A DNA stretch of 64,000 nt from an uncultured Prevotella sp. Its GTDB lineage: Bacteria; Bacteroidota; Bacteroidia; Bacteroidales; Bacteroidaceae. The first letter of the stretch is position 1; each line of letters starts with the position of its first letter. The notes under the pieces are model-generated. The model was given only the letters and a program-made list of their open reading frames with translations, was not told where the DNA came from and searched no databases. Position numbers and translations under genes: made by a program. The DNA lies in the NCBI GenBank assembly GCA_905198745.1, contig CAJKDU010000009.1, positions 1 through 64,000 on the forward strand, written 5' to 3'. Below are positions 8,116-17,287 of this stretch, piece after piece.

Positions 8116-9384
8116 ATGTTATACTATTTATTCAGATTTCTTGAGCAGTTTGGAATACCAGGCTCTCATATGTGGGGTTATATTTCATTTCGGGCCTTGT
8201 TGGCATTAGTGCTCTCACTTGTCATCTCGGCTTGGTTCGGCGAGAAATTCATCAAATACTTGAAGAGCAAGCAGATTACTGAAACCCAGCGAGATGCCTC
8301 GATAGATCCGTTTGGCGTAAAGAAGATTGGTGTGCCATCCATGGGCGGTGTCATCATTATTCTTGCCATACTTGTGCCGGTATTGCTGCTGGGACGTATG
8401 CGCAACATCTATCTCATCTTGATGATTATCACTACGGTATGGCTTGGCTTCTTGGGCGGAATGGACGATTTCATCAAGATCTTCCATCACGACAAGGAGG
8501 GACTGAAGGGACGCTACAAAATAGTGGGACAAGTAGGCATTGGCTTGATAGTGGGCATTGTGCTTTGGGCAAGCCCAGACGTGAAGATGAACGAAAACTT
8601 GGCCATAGAGCGTCAGGGGCAAGAAATGGTAGTGAAGCATCGTACTGAAGCAACCAAATCACTGAAGACGACCATACCCTTTGTCAAGGGACATAACTTG
8701 GACTATTCCCGCATGATGTCTTTCATGGGCAAATACAAGACAGCGGCAGGTTGGATTCTGTTTGTCATCATGACCATCATTGTGGTTACGGCTGTGTCTA
8801 ATGGTGCTAATCTCAACGATGGCATGGATGGCATGTGTGCCGGCAATTCGGCCATAATAGGTGTGGTGTTGGGCATCTTTGCTTATGTCAGTTCGCATAT
8901 TGAATATGCTGCATATCTGAATATTATGTATATCCCAGGCTCACAAGAACTTGTGGTTTTCTTCTGTGCTTTTGTCGGCGCACTTATCGGTTTCCTGTGG
9001 TATAATGCCTATCCTGCCCAAGTGTTTATGGGTGATACGGGGTCGTTGACTATAGGTGGTATCATTGGCGTTGGCGCAATCATTATCCACAAAGAACTGA
9101 TGTTGCCGATTTTGTGCGGCATATTTTTCGTGGAAAGCTTGAGCGTTATCATACAGGTGTGGTATTATAGGATGGGCAAACGGCGTGGCGTGAAGCAGCG
9201 TGTCTTCAAGCGTACACCTATCCATGACAATTTCCGTACACAAGAAAGTCAACTGGATCCTGAATGCAAATATCTCATCAGAACCCCCAAGGGTGCCATC
9301 CACGAGTCGAAGATAACAATACGCTTTTGGATTGTCACTATTATTTTGGCGGCGTTGACTATCATCACATTAAAGATTAGGTAA
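8116..9384 (+). CDS. mraY: Phospho-MurNAc-pentapeptide transferase MraY
   Basis: 422 aa, about 60 residues longer than E. coli MraY. The extra length lies mostly in a hydrophilic insert after GMDDFIKIFHHDKEG (about residues 155-200, rich in charge), followed by a second NLNDGMDGMC motif and FMGDTGSL. The conserved Asp pairs of the Mg-dependent active site are present. Multi-pass membrane protein that makes lipid I from UDP-MurNAc-pentapeptide and undecaprenyl phosphate. The insert appears typical for Bacteroidetes MraY. Confidence 0.96.
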   Translation: MLYYLFRFLEQFGIPGSHMWGYISFRALLALVLSLVISAWFGEKFIKYLKSKQITETQRDASIDPFGVKKIGVPSMGGVIIILAILVPVLLLGRMRNIYLILMIITTVWLGFLGGMDDFIKIFHHDKEGLKGRYKIVGQVGIGLIVGIVLWASPDVKMNENLAIERQGQEMVVKHRTEATKSLKTTIPFVKGHNLDYSRMMSFMGKYKTAAGWILFVIMTIIVVTAVSNGANLNDGMDGMCAGNSAIIGVVLGIFAYVSSHIEYAAYLNIMYIPGSQELVVFFCAFVGALIGFLWYNAYPAQVFMGDTGSLTIGGIIGVGAIIIHKELMLPILCGIFFVESLSVIIQVWYYRMGKRRGVKQRVFKRTPIHDNFRTQESQLDPECKYLIRTPKGAIHESKITIRFWIVTIILAALTIITLKIR

Positions 9385-9414
9385 TAGTGTTATAGATTAT
9401 TGAAAGGAATGAAG

Positions 9415-10746
9415 ATGAAAAGAATTGTTATATTAGGCGCCGGCGAAAGTGGTGCTGGAGCAGCTGTATTGGCTAAAGTTAAAGGGTTCGACGTTTTTGT
9501 GTCTGACATGTCTGCCATCAAGGATAAATATAAGAAACTTCTTGACAGTCACGATATTGAGTGGGAAGAAGGCCACCACACGGAAGAGAAAATACTGAAT
9601 GCCGACGAGATCATCAAGAGTCCAGGCATACCTAAGGAGGCTCCGATGATTCAGAAAGTTATGGCAAAGGGAATACATATTATTAGTGAAATCGAATTTG
9701 CCGGAAGATATACCGATTCCAAGATGGTATGTATCACAGGCAGTAACGGAAAGACCACTACGACTTCGCTTATCTACCATATTTTCAAGTCGGCAGGCTA
9801 TGATGTAGGCTTGGCCGGTAACATTGGAAAGAGTTTAGCGCTGCAGGTGGCAGAGGACCCACATGCGTACTATGTCATAGAATTGAGTTCATTCCAACTC
9901 GACAATATGTATGACTTCCGTGCCAACATTTCTATTCTGCTTAACATCACTCCTGACCATCTTGACCGCTATGATTTCTGCATGCAAAACTATGTGGATG
10001 CCAAGATGCGGATTATCCAGAACCAGACGGATAAAGACAGCTTTATCTATTGGAACGATGATCCGATTATTCGCAGGGAACTGGAAAAATATGACATCCA
10101 TGCCATTCAATATCCATTCTCTGAACTCAAGGAGAAAGGATCCATCGGATATATGGAAGAAGGACAGTACAAGATAGAAAAGCCCACTCCATTTAATATG
10201 GAACAGGAAGAGTTGAGCCTTAGTGGTAAGCACAACATTTATAATTCACTTGCCGCGGGCATTGCTTCAAATATTTCGGGAATCAAGAAGGATGTGATTC
10301 GCAAGAGCTTGAGCGACTTCCCCGGGGTTGAACATCGACTTGAAAAGGTAGCCAAGGTAGGGGGCGTGCAGTATGTCAACGACTCGAAAGCCACTAATGT
10401 AGATGCATGTTGGTATGCATTGGAGAGCATGAGGACACCTGTTGTCCTTATACTTGGTGGCAAGGATAAGGGAAATGACTATAACCACATCAAGGATTTA
10501 GTGAAGCAGAAGTGTAAGGGATTGGTGTATCTCGGAGCAGATAATTCCAAGTTGCATGATTTCTTCGATGGTATGGGAATTCCTGTTCGCGACACCAACA
10601 ATATGAAAGCCTGTGTGGATGCTTGTTACGAGATGGCAGAGCCTGGTGACACTGTTCTTCTCAGTCCTTGTTGTGCTAGCTTCGATCTCTTCAAGAACAT
10701 GGAAGACCGAGGTGAGCAATTCAAAGCGCGAGTGAGAGAACTTTAA
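9415..10746 (+). CDS. murD: UDP-MurNAc-L-alanine:D-glutamate ligase MurD
   Basis: 443 aa from the ATG at 9415 (MKRIVILGAGESGAG), the usual MurD start; in-frame ATG 9409 and TTG 9400 lie just upstream and cannot be excluded. It has a Rossmann-like UDP-binding N-terminus, the ATP loop ITGSNGKTTTT, the central NITPDHLDRY and C-terminal NDSKATN plus LSPCCASFD motifs. It adds D-glutamate to UDP-MurNAc-L-Ala. Position between mraY and ftsW is conserved. Confidence 0.96.
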   Translation: MKRIVILGAGESGAGAAVLAKVKGFDVFVSDMSAIKDKYKKLLDSHDIEWEEGHHTEEKILNADEIIKSPGIPKEAPMIQKVMAKGIHIISEIEFAGRYTDSKMVCITGSNGKTTTTSLIYHIFKSAGYDVGLAGNIGKSLALQVAEDPHAYYVIELSSFQLDNMYDFRANISILLNITPDHLDRYDFCMQNYVDAKMRIIQNQTDKDSFIYWNDDPIIRRELEKYDIHAIQYPFSELKEKGSIGYMEEGQYKIEKPTPFNMEQEELSLSGKHNIYNSLAAGIASNISGIKKDVIRKSLSDFPGVEHRLEKVAKVGGVQYVNDSKATNVDACWYALESMRTPVVLILGGKDKGNDYNHIKDLVKQKCKGLVYLGADNSKLHDFFDGMGIPVRDTNNMKACVDACYEMAEPGDTVLLSPCCASFDLFKNMEDRGEQFKARVREL

Positions 10747-10760
10747 TACATAAACGAAAG

Positions 10761-12047
10761 ATGGCTATAGACAGAACGTTAGGAAATATTTTCAAGGGGG
10801 ATAAGGTCATTTGGATGATCTTTTTCTTCCTTTGCATGATAAGCATTGTTGAGGTGTTTAGTGCCTCGTCTTCGCTTACCTATAAGGGCGGTAGCTATTG
10901 GGCTCCTATTATCAAGCATGGTGCTATTCTTGCTGTGGGTATTTTTTTCATGGTGGTAGTGCTTAATATCAAATGTAAGTATTTCAAGATAGTAACCCCA
11001 TTCCTGTTGCTTCTGTCCTTTATCATGCTTATATGCGTCCATTTCGTTGGTCAGTCCATCAATGGAGGAGCGCGATGGATGTCGGTTTTAGGCATCCAGT
11101 TTCAGCCATCCGAGATAGCCAAGGGGGCATTAGTCTTGGCTACAGCCCAAATATTGAGCGCCATGCAGACGGATAAAGGGGCTGACCATAAGGCGTGCAA
11201 CTATATACTGGTAACGTTCGGCTTCATAGTGGCACCCATTTTCACTGAGAACCTTTCCACGGCAGCACTGATCTTTGCTGTCATCTTCCTGATGATGTTT
11301 ATCGGTAGAGTTCCTTGGTCTCAGCTGGGAAAGATTCTTGGCTGGATAACGCTGATAGGCGTTTTTGCCTTTTCATTTGTCATGGTGGCTGGCAATGATG
11401 ACCGTCAGTTGGCTGACGCCAACGGTGTAAAAGTAGAAAGTACACAGTCCAGTATGTCCCAACCTGAGAAAAAAGGTGTGGCAGACAAGGTGCTTCACCG
11501 TGCCTCCACTTGGAAGACCCGTATACTGAAGTTCTTTGACAATACAGAAGTACCACCGGAAAAATTCGACTTGGACAAGGATGCCCAGGTAGGACATGCC
11601 AATATTGCTATAGCCTCTTCTAACGTGGTCGGCAAAGGTCCAGGTAATTCCGTAGAACGTGATTTCCTTTCGCAAGCATTTTCGGATTTCATTTATGCCA
11701 TCGTCATAGAGGAGATGGGTATTGTGGGAGCTGTTGTGGTAGCTATGCTCTACATATTTCTTCTTTTCCGCACTGGTATCATCGCAAACCGTTGCGAAAA
11801 TGTTTTCCCCGCATTGCTGGCTATGGGACTTGCCATATTGCTTGTGGTACAGGCACTCTTCAACATGCTGGTAGCTGTAGGTCTGGCTCCTGTGACAGGC
11901 CAGCCCCTTCCGCTCATCAGTAAGGGTGGAACTTCCACAATTATCAACTGCATTTATGTGGGTGTCATTTTGAGCGTGAGCCGTTCGGCTAAGAAAAGGG
12001 CACTTCCACTTAACAACAACCAACAAGAAGAACTTGCTGTAGCATAA
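10761..12047 (+). CDS. ftsW: SEDS-family septal glycosyltransferase FtsW
   Basis: 428 aa, about ten membrane segments. Recognisable SEDS features: GGARWMSVLGIQFQPSEIAK in the middle and the C-terminal PVTGQPLPLISKGGTSTI. A hydrophilic loop at about residues 220-285 is long. FtsW polymerises lipid II at the septum with FtsI. It is followed by an 88-bp gap containing a likely internal promoter before murG. Confidence 0.95.
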   Translation: MAIDRTLGNIFKGDKVIWMIFFFLCMISIVEVFSASSSLTYKGGSYWAPIIKHGAILAVGIFFMVVVLNIKCKYFKIVTPFLLLLSFIMLICVHFVGQSINGGARWMSVLGIQFQPSEIAKGALVLATAQILSAMQTDKGADHKACNYILVTFGFIVAPIFTENLSTAALIFAVIFLMMFIGRVPWSQLGKILGWITLIGVFAFSFVMVAGNDDRQLADANGVKVESTQSSMSQPEKKGVADKVLHRASTWKTRILKFFDNTEVPPEKFDLDKDAQVGHANIAIASSNVVGKGPGNSVERDFLSQAFSDFIYAIVIEEMGIVGAVVVAMLYIFLLFRTGIIANRCENVFPALLAMGLAILLVVQALFNMLVAVGLAPVTGQPLPLISKGGTSTIINCIYVGVILSVSRSAKKRALPLNNNQQEELAVA

Positions 12048-12107
12048 GAGGAACTTAACAAAAGAGAAAAAAGTGGTGTAAAATAGTGGAAAGAGCAAAA
12101 AAATTGC

Positions 12108-12115
12108 TACTTTTG
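12108..12115 (+). promoter_or_regulatory. Probable internal promoter before murG
   Basis: TACTTTTG fits TAnnTTTG, 20 bp before the murG ATG, in the only sizeable gap (88 bp) of the dcw cluster. A good -33 element is not visible. Confidence 0.5.
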
Positions 12116-12135
12116 CGAAATTAAAAACAACTAAT

Positions 12136-13251
12136 ATGGACAAGGAGTTAAGAATCATCATCAGTGGAGGCGGAACAGGTGGACACATCTTTCCGGCGGT
12201 GTCGATAGCCAATGCCATCAAGGCAAAACACCCTGATGCAAAAATATTGTTCGTTGGAGCGCTTGGCCGCATGGAGATGCAGCGTGTTCCTTCTGCAGGA
12301 TATGAAATAAAAGGTCTACCCATCTGTGGGTTTGACCGTAAGCATTTGCTCAAGAATATTGTTGTGCTTTTCAGAATTTGGAAGAGCCAGCGTATGGCAA
12401 AAAAGATCATCCGTGATTTCAGACCGATGGCAGCTGTCGGTGTTGGCGGTTATGCCAGTGGTCCTACATTGAATGAATGTGCCAAGATGGGTATTCCTTG
12501 CCTGATACAGGAACAGAATTCGTATGCAGGTGTGACCAATAAGTTGCTGGCCAAGAAAGCCTCGAAGATATGTGTGGCTTATGACGGAATGGAACGCTTC
12601 TTCCCTGTCGACAAGATAATCAAGACGGGTAACCCTGTCCGTCAGACTTTGCTGGAGACAACGATAAACAGAGATAGTGCAATCAAATCGTTTGGCCTTG
12701 ATCCAGCCAAAAAAACAATACTTCTTGTGGGAGGTAGCCTAGGTGCTCGGACTGTCAATGAGAGTGTGATGCAACATCTTGATTTGGTGGAAAACTCTGG
12801 CGTGCAATTTATTTGGCAAACCGGCAAATACTATTATAAGTCCATCATGGAAAGGTTGGGCAACCACAAACAATTGCCTATGCTCAAAGTAATGGACTTT
12901 ATCAGTGATATGGGTGCTGCCTATAAGGCAGCCGACCTTGTTATCAGTAGAGCTGGAGCCAGTTCCATTTCGGAATTTTGTCTCATTGGCAAACCGGTGA
13001 TATTGGTTCCTTCTCCCAACGTGGCTGAAGATCATCAGACAAAGAATGCCTTGGCATTGGTCGATAAAGGTGCAGCACTTTACGTGAAAGATGCCGAAGC
13101 GCCAGGTGTGCTGCTGGAAAAGGCCGTTGAAACCGTTAAAGATGAAAACAAACTGAAAGAGTTGAGTGAAAATATAAGTAAATTGGGCTTATCCAACTCT
13201 GCCGACGTGATCGCTGACGAAGTGTTTAAACTCGCAACAAATAAAGAATAA
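12136..13251 (+). CDS. murG: Lipid II synthase MurG (GlcNAc transferase)
   Basis: 371 aa, GT28 fold. The N-terminal glycine-rich GGGTGGHIFPA loop, the central VGGSLGAR loop and RAGASSISEF of the UDP-GlcNAc-binding half are all present. It transfers GlcNAc to lipid I on the cytoplasmic membrane face. Spaced 2 bp from murC, so the two are translationally linked. Confidence 0.97.
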   Translation: MDKELRIIISGGGTGGHIFPAVSIANAIKAKHPDAKILFVGALGRMEMQRVPSAGYEIKGLPICGFDRKHLLKNIVVLFRIWKSQRMAKKIIRDFRPMAAVGVGGYASGPTLNECAKMGIPCLIQEQNSYAGVTNKLLAKKASKICVAYDGMERFFPVDKIIKTGNPVRQTLLETTINRDSAIKSFGLDPAKKTILLVGGSLGARTVNESVMQHLDLVENSGVQFIWQTGKYYYKSIMERLGNHKQLPMLKVMDFISDMGAAYKAADLVISRAGASSISEFCLIGKPVILVPSPNVAEDHQTKNALALVDKGAALYVKDAEAPGVLLEKAVETVKDENKLKELSENISKLGLSNSADVIADEVFKLATNKE

Positions 13252-13253
13252 AA

Positions 13254-14642
13254 ATGGAACTTAAAGATATTAAGGCTGTATATTTTGTAGGCGCAGGTGG
13301 CATTGGCATGAGTGCCATTGCCCGTTATTTTCTGAAAAAAGGCCTTGTGGTTGCAGGCTACGACAAAACCCCTTCCGAACTTACGCATGAACTGGAAAAA
13401 GAGGGCATGCTCATTCATTACAAAGAAGATGTGGGGCAGATTCCTGCTGCTTGTACTTCTAAGGAATCATGCCTTGTCGTTTACACTCCGGCCATACCTG
13501 CAGAACATAAGGAATTGACATTCTTTCGTGAACATGGGTTCGAAATCCAAAAACGAGCACAAGTTTTGGGGACATTGACACGCACCCATAAAGGACTTTG
13601 CGTGGCTGGAACACATGGCAAAACCACAACGTCAACAATGTGTGCACATATTATGCACCAAAGTCATGTGGATTGCAATGCGTTCCTGGGTGGCATTTCC
13701 AAGAACTACGGCACCAACTATATTCTGTCAGATCACAGTGATTATGTTGTTATTGAGGCTGATGAGTTTGATCGCTCCTTTCACTGGCTTCGTCCATGGA
13801 TGAGTGTCATAACGGCGACAGACCCTGACCATCTCGACATCTATGGAACAAAGGAGGCTTACTTGGAAAGTTTCCGGCATTATACAACCCTTATCCAGCC
13901 AGGTGGAGCATTGATTATTCATAAGAATTTGGAAATGAAGGCAGATGTTCAAAAAGGGGTGAGGGTGTATGAATATAGTCGTGATGAAGGTGATTTTCAT
14001 GCCGAAAACATACGCATAGACAATGGTGAAATCACTTTCGACTTTGTTTCTCCATTGGAAAATATAAAGGACGTTAGTCTCGGTCAACCAATACCGATCA
14101 ACATAGATAACGGCGTGGCAGCCATGGCTATGGCTCAGTTGAATGGATGTACTGCTGAGGAAATCAAAAAAGGAATGAGTACTTATGGCGGTGTTGACCG
14201 TCGTTTCGATTTCAAAATCAAGACCGACAAGATCGTGTTCTTGAGTGACTATGCTCATCATCCCAAGGAAATTTATCAGAGTGCAAAGAGTTTGCGCGAA
14301 CTCTATAAGAACCGTAAAATAACGGCTATATTCCAACCGCACCTATATACCCGTACCCGTGACTTCTATCACGAATTTGCTGAAGCATTGAGCCAACTCG
14401 ATGAGGTGATTCTGTGTGACATCTATCCAGCGCGTGAAAAGCCCATTCCTGGTGTGACGTCACAACTCATTTATGATAACTTGAAACCTGGCGTTATCAA
14501 GCAGATTATACACAAGGAAGACGTAATGTCTTTGGTGGAGAGCCGCGATTTTGACGTGCTTGTGGTGCTTGGTGCAGGTGATTTGGACAATTATGTACCG
14601 CAGATAACTGATGCCTTGAAGAAGAAGTACGGATACAAATAA
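13254..14642 (+). CDS. murC: UDP-MurNAc:L-alanine ligase MurC
   Basis: 462 aa. It opens with a FVGAGGIGMSA dinucleotide-like loop, then the ATP loop VAGTHGKTTTS, EADEFDRSF, and the C-terminal DYAHHPKE and FQPHLYTRT motifs. Adds L-alanine to UDP-MurNAc, the first peptide step. Follows murG at 2 bp. Confidence 0.97.
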   Translation: MELKDIKAVYFVGAGGIGMSAIARYFLKKGLVVAGYDKTPSELTHELEKEGMLIHYKEDVGQIPAACTSKESCLVVYTPAIPAEHKELTFFREHGFEIQKRAQVLGTLTRTHKGLCVAGTHGKTTTSTMCAHIMHQSHVDCNAFLGGISKNYGTNYILSDHSDYVVIEADEFDRSFHWLRPWMSVITATDPDHLDIYGTKEAYLESFRHYTTLIQPGGALIIHKNLEMKADVQKGVRVYEYSRDEGDFHAENIRIDNGEITFDFVSPLENIKDVSLGQPIPINIDNGVAAMAMAQLNGCTAEEIKKGMSTYGGVDRRFDFKIKTDKIVFLSDYAHHPKEIYQSAKSLRELYKNRKITAIFQPHLYTRTRDFYHEFAEALSQLDEVILCDIYPAREKPIPGVTSQLIYDNLKPGVIKQIIHKEDVMSLVESRDFDVLVVLGAGDLDNYVPQITDALKKKYGYK

Positions 14643-14663
14643 TTCATTATTCAACGACTTCGT

Positions 14664-15746
14664 ATGCATATAAATTGGAAGAAGACAATCATTGTCGCCC
14701 TCGATGTGGTGCTTGGCATCTACGTCGCAGTGGCAATGACCTCGTTCAACAAGACCGAGGAAAACTCTTCTGTATGCACCAAGGTGGCAATAGACATCAG
14801 TGACGGAACTACCAATGGATTCTTGAGCAGCGATGAAATCAAGAAGATTCTTCAGAGACATGACCTGTACCCCTTGTCTCGAAAAATGTCGTCCGTGAAT
14901 CCTCGTCAGATTGAAGACTTGTTGAAAGTGAGTCCATTTGTGAAAACGGCAGAATGTTTCAAGACAACCGATGGACATGTGAACATAGTAGTGACACAGC
15001 GTATGCCTATCGTGCGTATCAAGAGCGATAGCAATGCTGATTATTACTTGGATGAGAAGGGCGGTATCATGCCTAATTCCAAGTATACGTCCGATTTGAT
15101 CATTGCCTCTGGGCACATCACAAAAAGTTTTGCCACGAATTACATTGCCTTTTTGGCGGATGCCTTAATGGATAATGATTTGTGGCGCAACTTGATTGAG
15201 CAAATCAATGTGTTGCCGGATCAGAGTGTTGAATTGGTGCCGAGAGTTGGTGATCATGTGGTCAACATAGGTTATTTGCCTGCTTACCGCAACAGACAGG
15301 AACGCCAGGACTCTATCGCTTCGTATGTTAATAAGCAAATGACTCGTTTGGAGAAGTTTTATAAATATGGATTGTCACAAGCAGGATGGAACAAGTATTC
15401 TTATATAGACCTTGAGTTTACTAATCAGATCATCTGCAAGAAACGTTCGGAACATCATGTACAGGCTGTAGTTCCGGAAACTCCTGTAATGGAGAATGAA
15501 GTTCCAGAGCCATTGTCACAGGCGTCTAATACCTCCAATAGTATTCGTCAAAACAGTAATGACGATAGTCATAGGACGACTAAGAAGGAGGAAAACAGAA
15601 AGTCTCCAGATTCTCCCAAGTCCGTAGAGAACAAGAATTCTACAGACGGCAAAAAGAAAGAGACTAAAAAGACTCCCGACAAAAAATCAAATTCAAACAA
15701 GAAGTCGGTAGACAACAAGAAAGACGAAAAACAACATAAGATTTAG
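14664..15746 (+). CDS. ftsQ: Cell-division protein FtsQ with long basic C-terminal tail
   Basis: 360 aa. A single N-terminal membrane segment (about 7-27) is followed by a POTRA-like part with DISDG and PLSRKMSSVNP, and a beta domain ending near residue 255 (YSYIDLEFTNQIICKK). The last 100 or so residues are unlike FtsQ: low-complexity Lys/Asp/Ser/Asn, with repeats of the KKxxDxKK type, predicted disordered. The tail should lie in the periplasm and its strong charge suggests binding to an acidic partner or envelope polymer; that is inference. Essential divisome scaffold between murC and ftsA. Confidence 0.9.
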   Translation: MHINWKKTIIVALDVVLGIYVAVAMTSFNKTEENSSVCTKVAIDISDGTTNGFLSSDEIKKILQRHDLYPLSRKMSSVNPRQIEDLLKVSPFVKTAECFKTTDGHVNIVVTQRMPIVRIKSDSNADYYLDEKGGIMPNSKYTSDLIIASGHITKSFATNYIAFLADALMDNDLWRNLIEQINVLPDQSVELVPRVGDHVVNIGYLPAYRNRQERQDSIASYVNKQMTRLEKFYKYGLSQAGWNKYSYIDLEFTNQIICKKRSEHHVQAVVPETPVMENEVPEPLSQASNTSNSIRQNSNDDSHRTTKKEENRKSPDSPKSVENKNSTDGKKKETKKTPDKKSNSNKKSVDNKKDEKQHKI

Positions 15747-15769
15747 AAATCGGAAATAATAATACGTGT

Positions 15770-17245
15770 ATGGCAGAATTTATTGTAGCTATTGAACTGG
15801 GATCGTCCAAGATTACTGGAATAGCCGGTAGAAAGAATATAGATGGCAGCGTCAAGATTTTGGCTGTTGTCAAGGAGGATTCTACCCAATGCATCCGCAA
15901 TGGAGTGGTCTATAACATTGACAGAACATGTCAGTGCCTGACCAACATTGTCAACAAGTTGAAAACATTACTCAAAACCAACATCGCTCATGTCTATGTA
16001 GGTGTGGGCGGACAATCTATACGTAGTGTCAAGAATGTTATAGTTAAGGATTTGGCACCCGACACGGTTATCACCAAGGTCATGATAGACGAACTGATGG
16101 ATGGTAATCGTAGTATGACTTATCCAGACCAAGAAATTCTTGATGCCATAACTCAGGAATATAAGGTTGATGCACAATTGCAGATTGACCCGATTGGTAT
16201 ACCGGCCACTCGATTAGAGGGTAACTTCCTCAATATTCTATGGCGCAAGACTTTCTACCGTAATCTTAATAAGTGCTTCGACAATGCCGGTATAGCCATC
16301 GCTGAGATGTATTTGGCACCGTTAGCATTGGCTGATAGCGTGTTGAGTGAGGCTGAAAAACGTAGCGGTTGTGTGCTGGTCGACCTTGGCTCTGACACGA
16401 CGACTGTCTCTGTTTACTACAAAAATATTCTTCGCCATTTGGCTGTTATACCTCTTGGCAGCGCCAATATAACACGTGATATTGCATCGTTGCAAATGGA
16501 AGAGAGCGAGGCAGAAAAGATGAAACTCAAATATGCCAGCGCTTTTACCGATGGCAAGGAAATTGATGAAACTCTTCGCCTGCCCATTGACAAGGATCGT
16601 CAAGTGGATGCGCGGCGTTTCATTGAGATTGTTGAGGCCCGAGTGGAGGAGATTGTAGAGAATGCTTGGTTCCAAGTACCTTCAGAGTATGCGGACAAAT
16701 TGTTGAGCGGAATCGTATTGACAGGTGGTGGTTCCAATATGAAGAACATTGAAAGGGCCTTCCGCAATCATACACATGTGGAGAAAATCCGCATTGCCAA
16801 GTTTGTTACACAAACAGTGGATTCAACAGATGCTTCCATAAATGCCAAGAATGGAACCATGAATACCGTGCTCGGATTGCTGGCCAAGGGAAATATGAAC
16901 TGCGCCGGACCAGAGATTGATCCGCATCGGGATCTCTTTGACGAGCAGCCTACGGGCACTACCACAGGATCTACAGTGGAAAATCATCAGAAGCCCAGAA
17001 AGCCGGGAGAAATAACCGGACAGGGTGTCGTGCTCACAGAGGCCGAGAAAAGCGCCTTGGAGGAAGAAAAACGCAAGGCCGAGGCCGAGGCTGAAGAAGA
17101 ACGTCTTCGCCTGGAGAAGGAAGCTGAGGAAGAACGTCTGAGACAGGAAGAAAAGAAGAAGAACAGTTCTATCCATAAGTTTATGCGAGGCGTGAAAGAC
17201 TTCTTCAACAAAATGTATGCGCCTGATACATCGGAAGAAGACTAA
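15770..17245 (+). CDS. ftsA: Cell-division ATPase FtsA
   Basis: 491 aa, about 70 longer than E. coli FtsA. Actin-like fold: AIELGSSKITG phosphate-1 loop, VLVDLGSDTTTVSVY phosphate-2 loop, IVLTGGGSNMKNI adenosine motif. The C-terminal extension holds a highly charged Glu/Arg/Lys coiled coil (about 425-465) and then an amphipathic helix (HKFMRGVKDFFNKM) that should be the membrane-targeting sequence. FtsA anchors FtsZ to the membrane. The coiled-coil spacer would hold the filament further from the membrane than in E. coli. Confidence 0.96.
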   Translation: MAEFIVAIELGSSKITGIAGRKNIDGSVKILAVVKEDSTQCIRNGVVYNIDRTCQCLTNIVNKLKTLLKTNIAHVYVGVGGQSIRSVKNVIVKDLAPDTVITKVMIDELMDGNRSMTYPDQEILDAITQEYKVDAQLQIDPIGIPATRLEGNFLNILWRKTFYRNLNKCFDNAGIAIAEMYLAPLALADSVLSEAEKRSGCVLVDLGSDTTTVSVYYKNILRHLAVIPLGSANITRDIASLQMEESEAEKMKLKYASAFTDGKEIDETLRLPIDKDRQVDARRFIEIVEARVEEIVENAWFQVPSEYADKLLSGIVLTGGGSNMKNIERAFRNHTHVEKIRIAKFVTQTVDSTDASINAKNGTMNTVLGLLAKGNMNCAGPEIDPHRDLFDEQPTGTTTGSTVENHQKPRKPGEITGQGVVLTEAEKSALEEEKRKAEAEAEEERLRLEKEAEEERLRQEEKKKNSSIHKFMRGVKDFFNKMYAPDTSEED

Positions 17246-17287
17246 ACTTGAAAAGAAGTAAAAACAGATTTAACAACGAAGATTATT

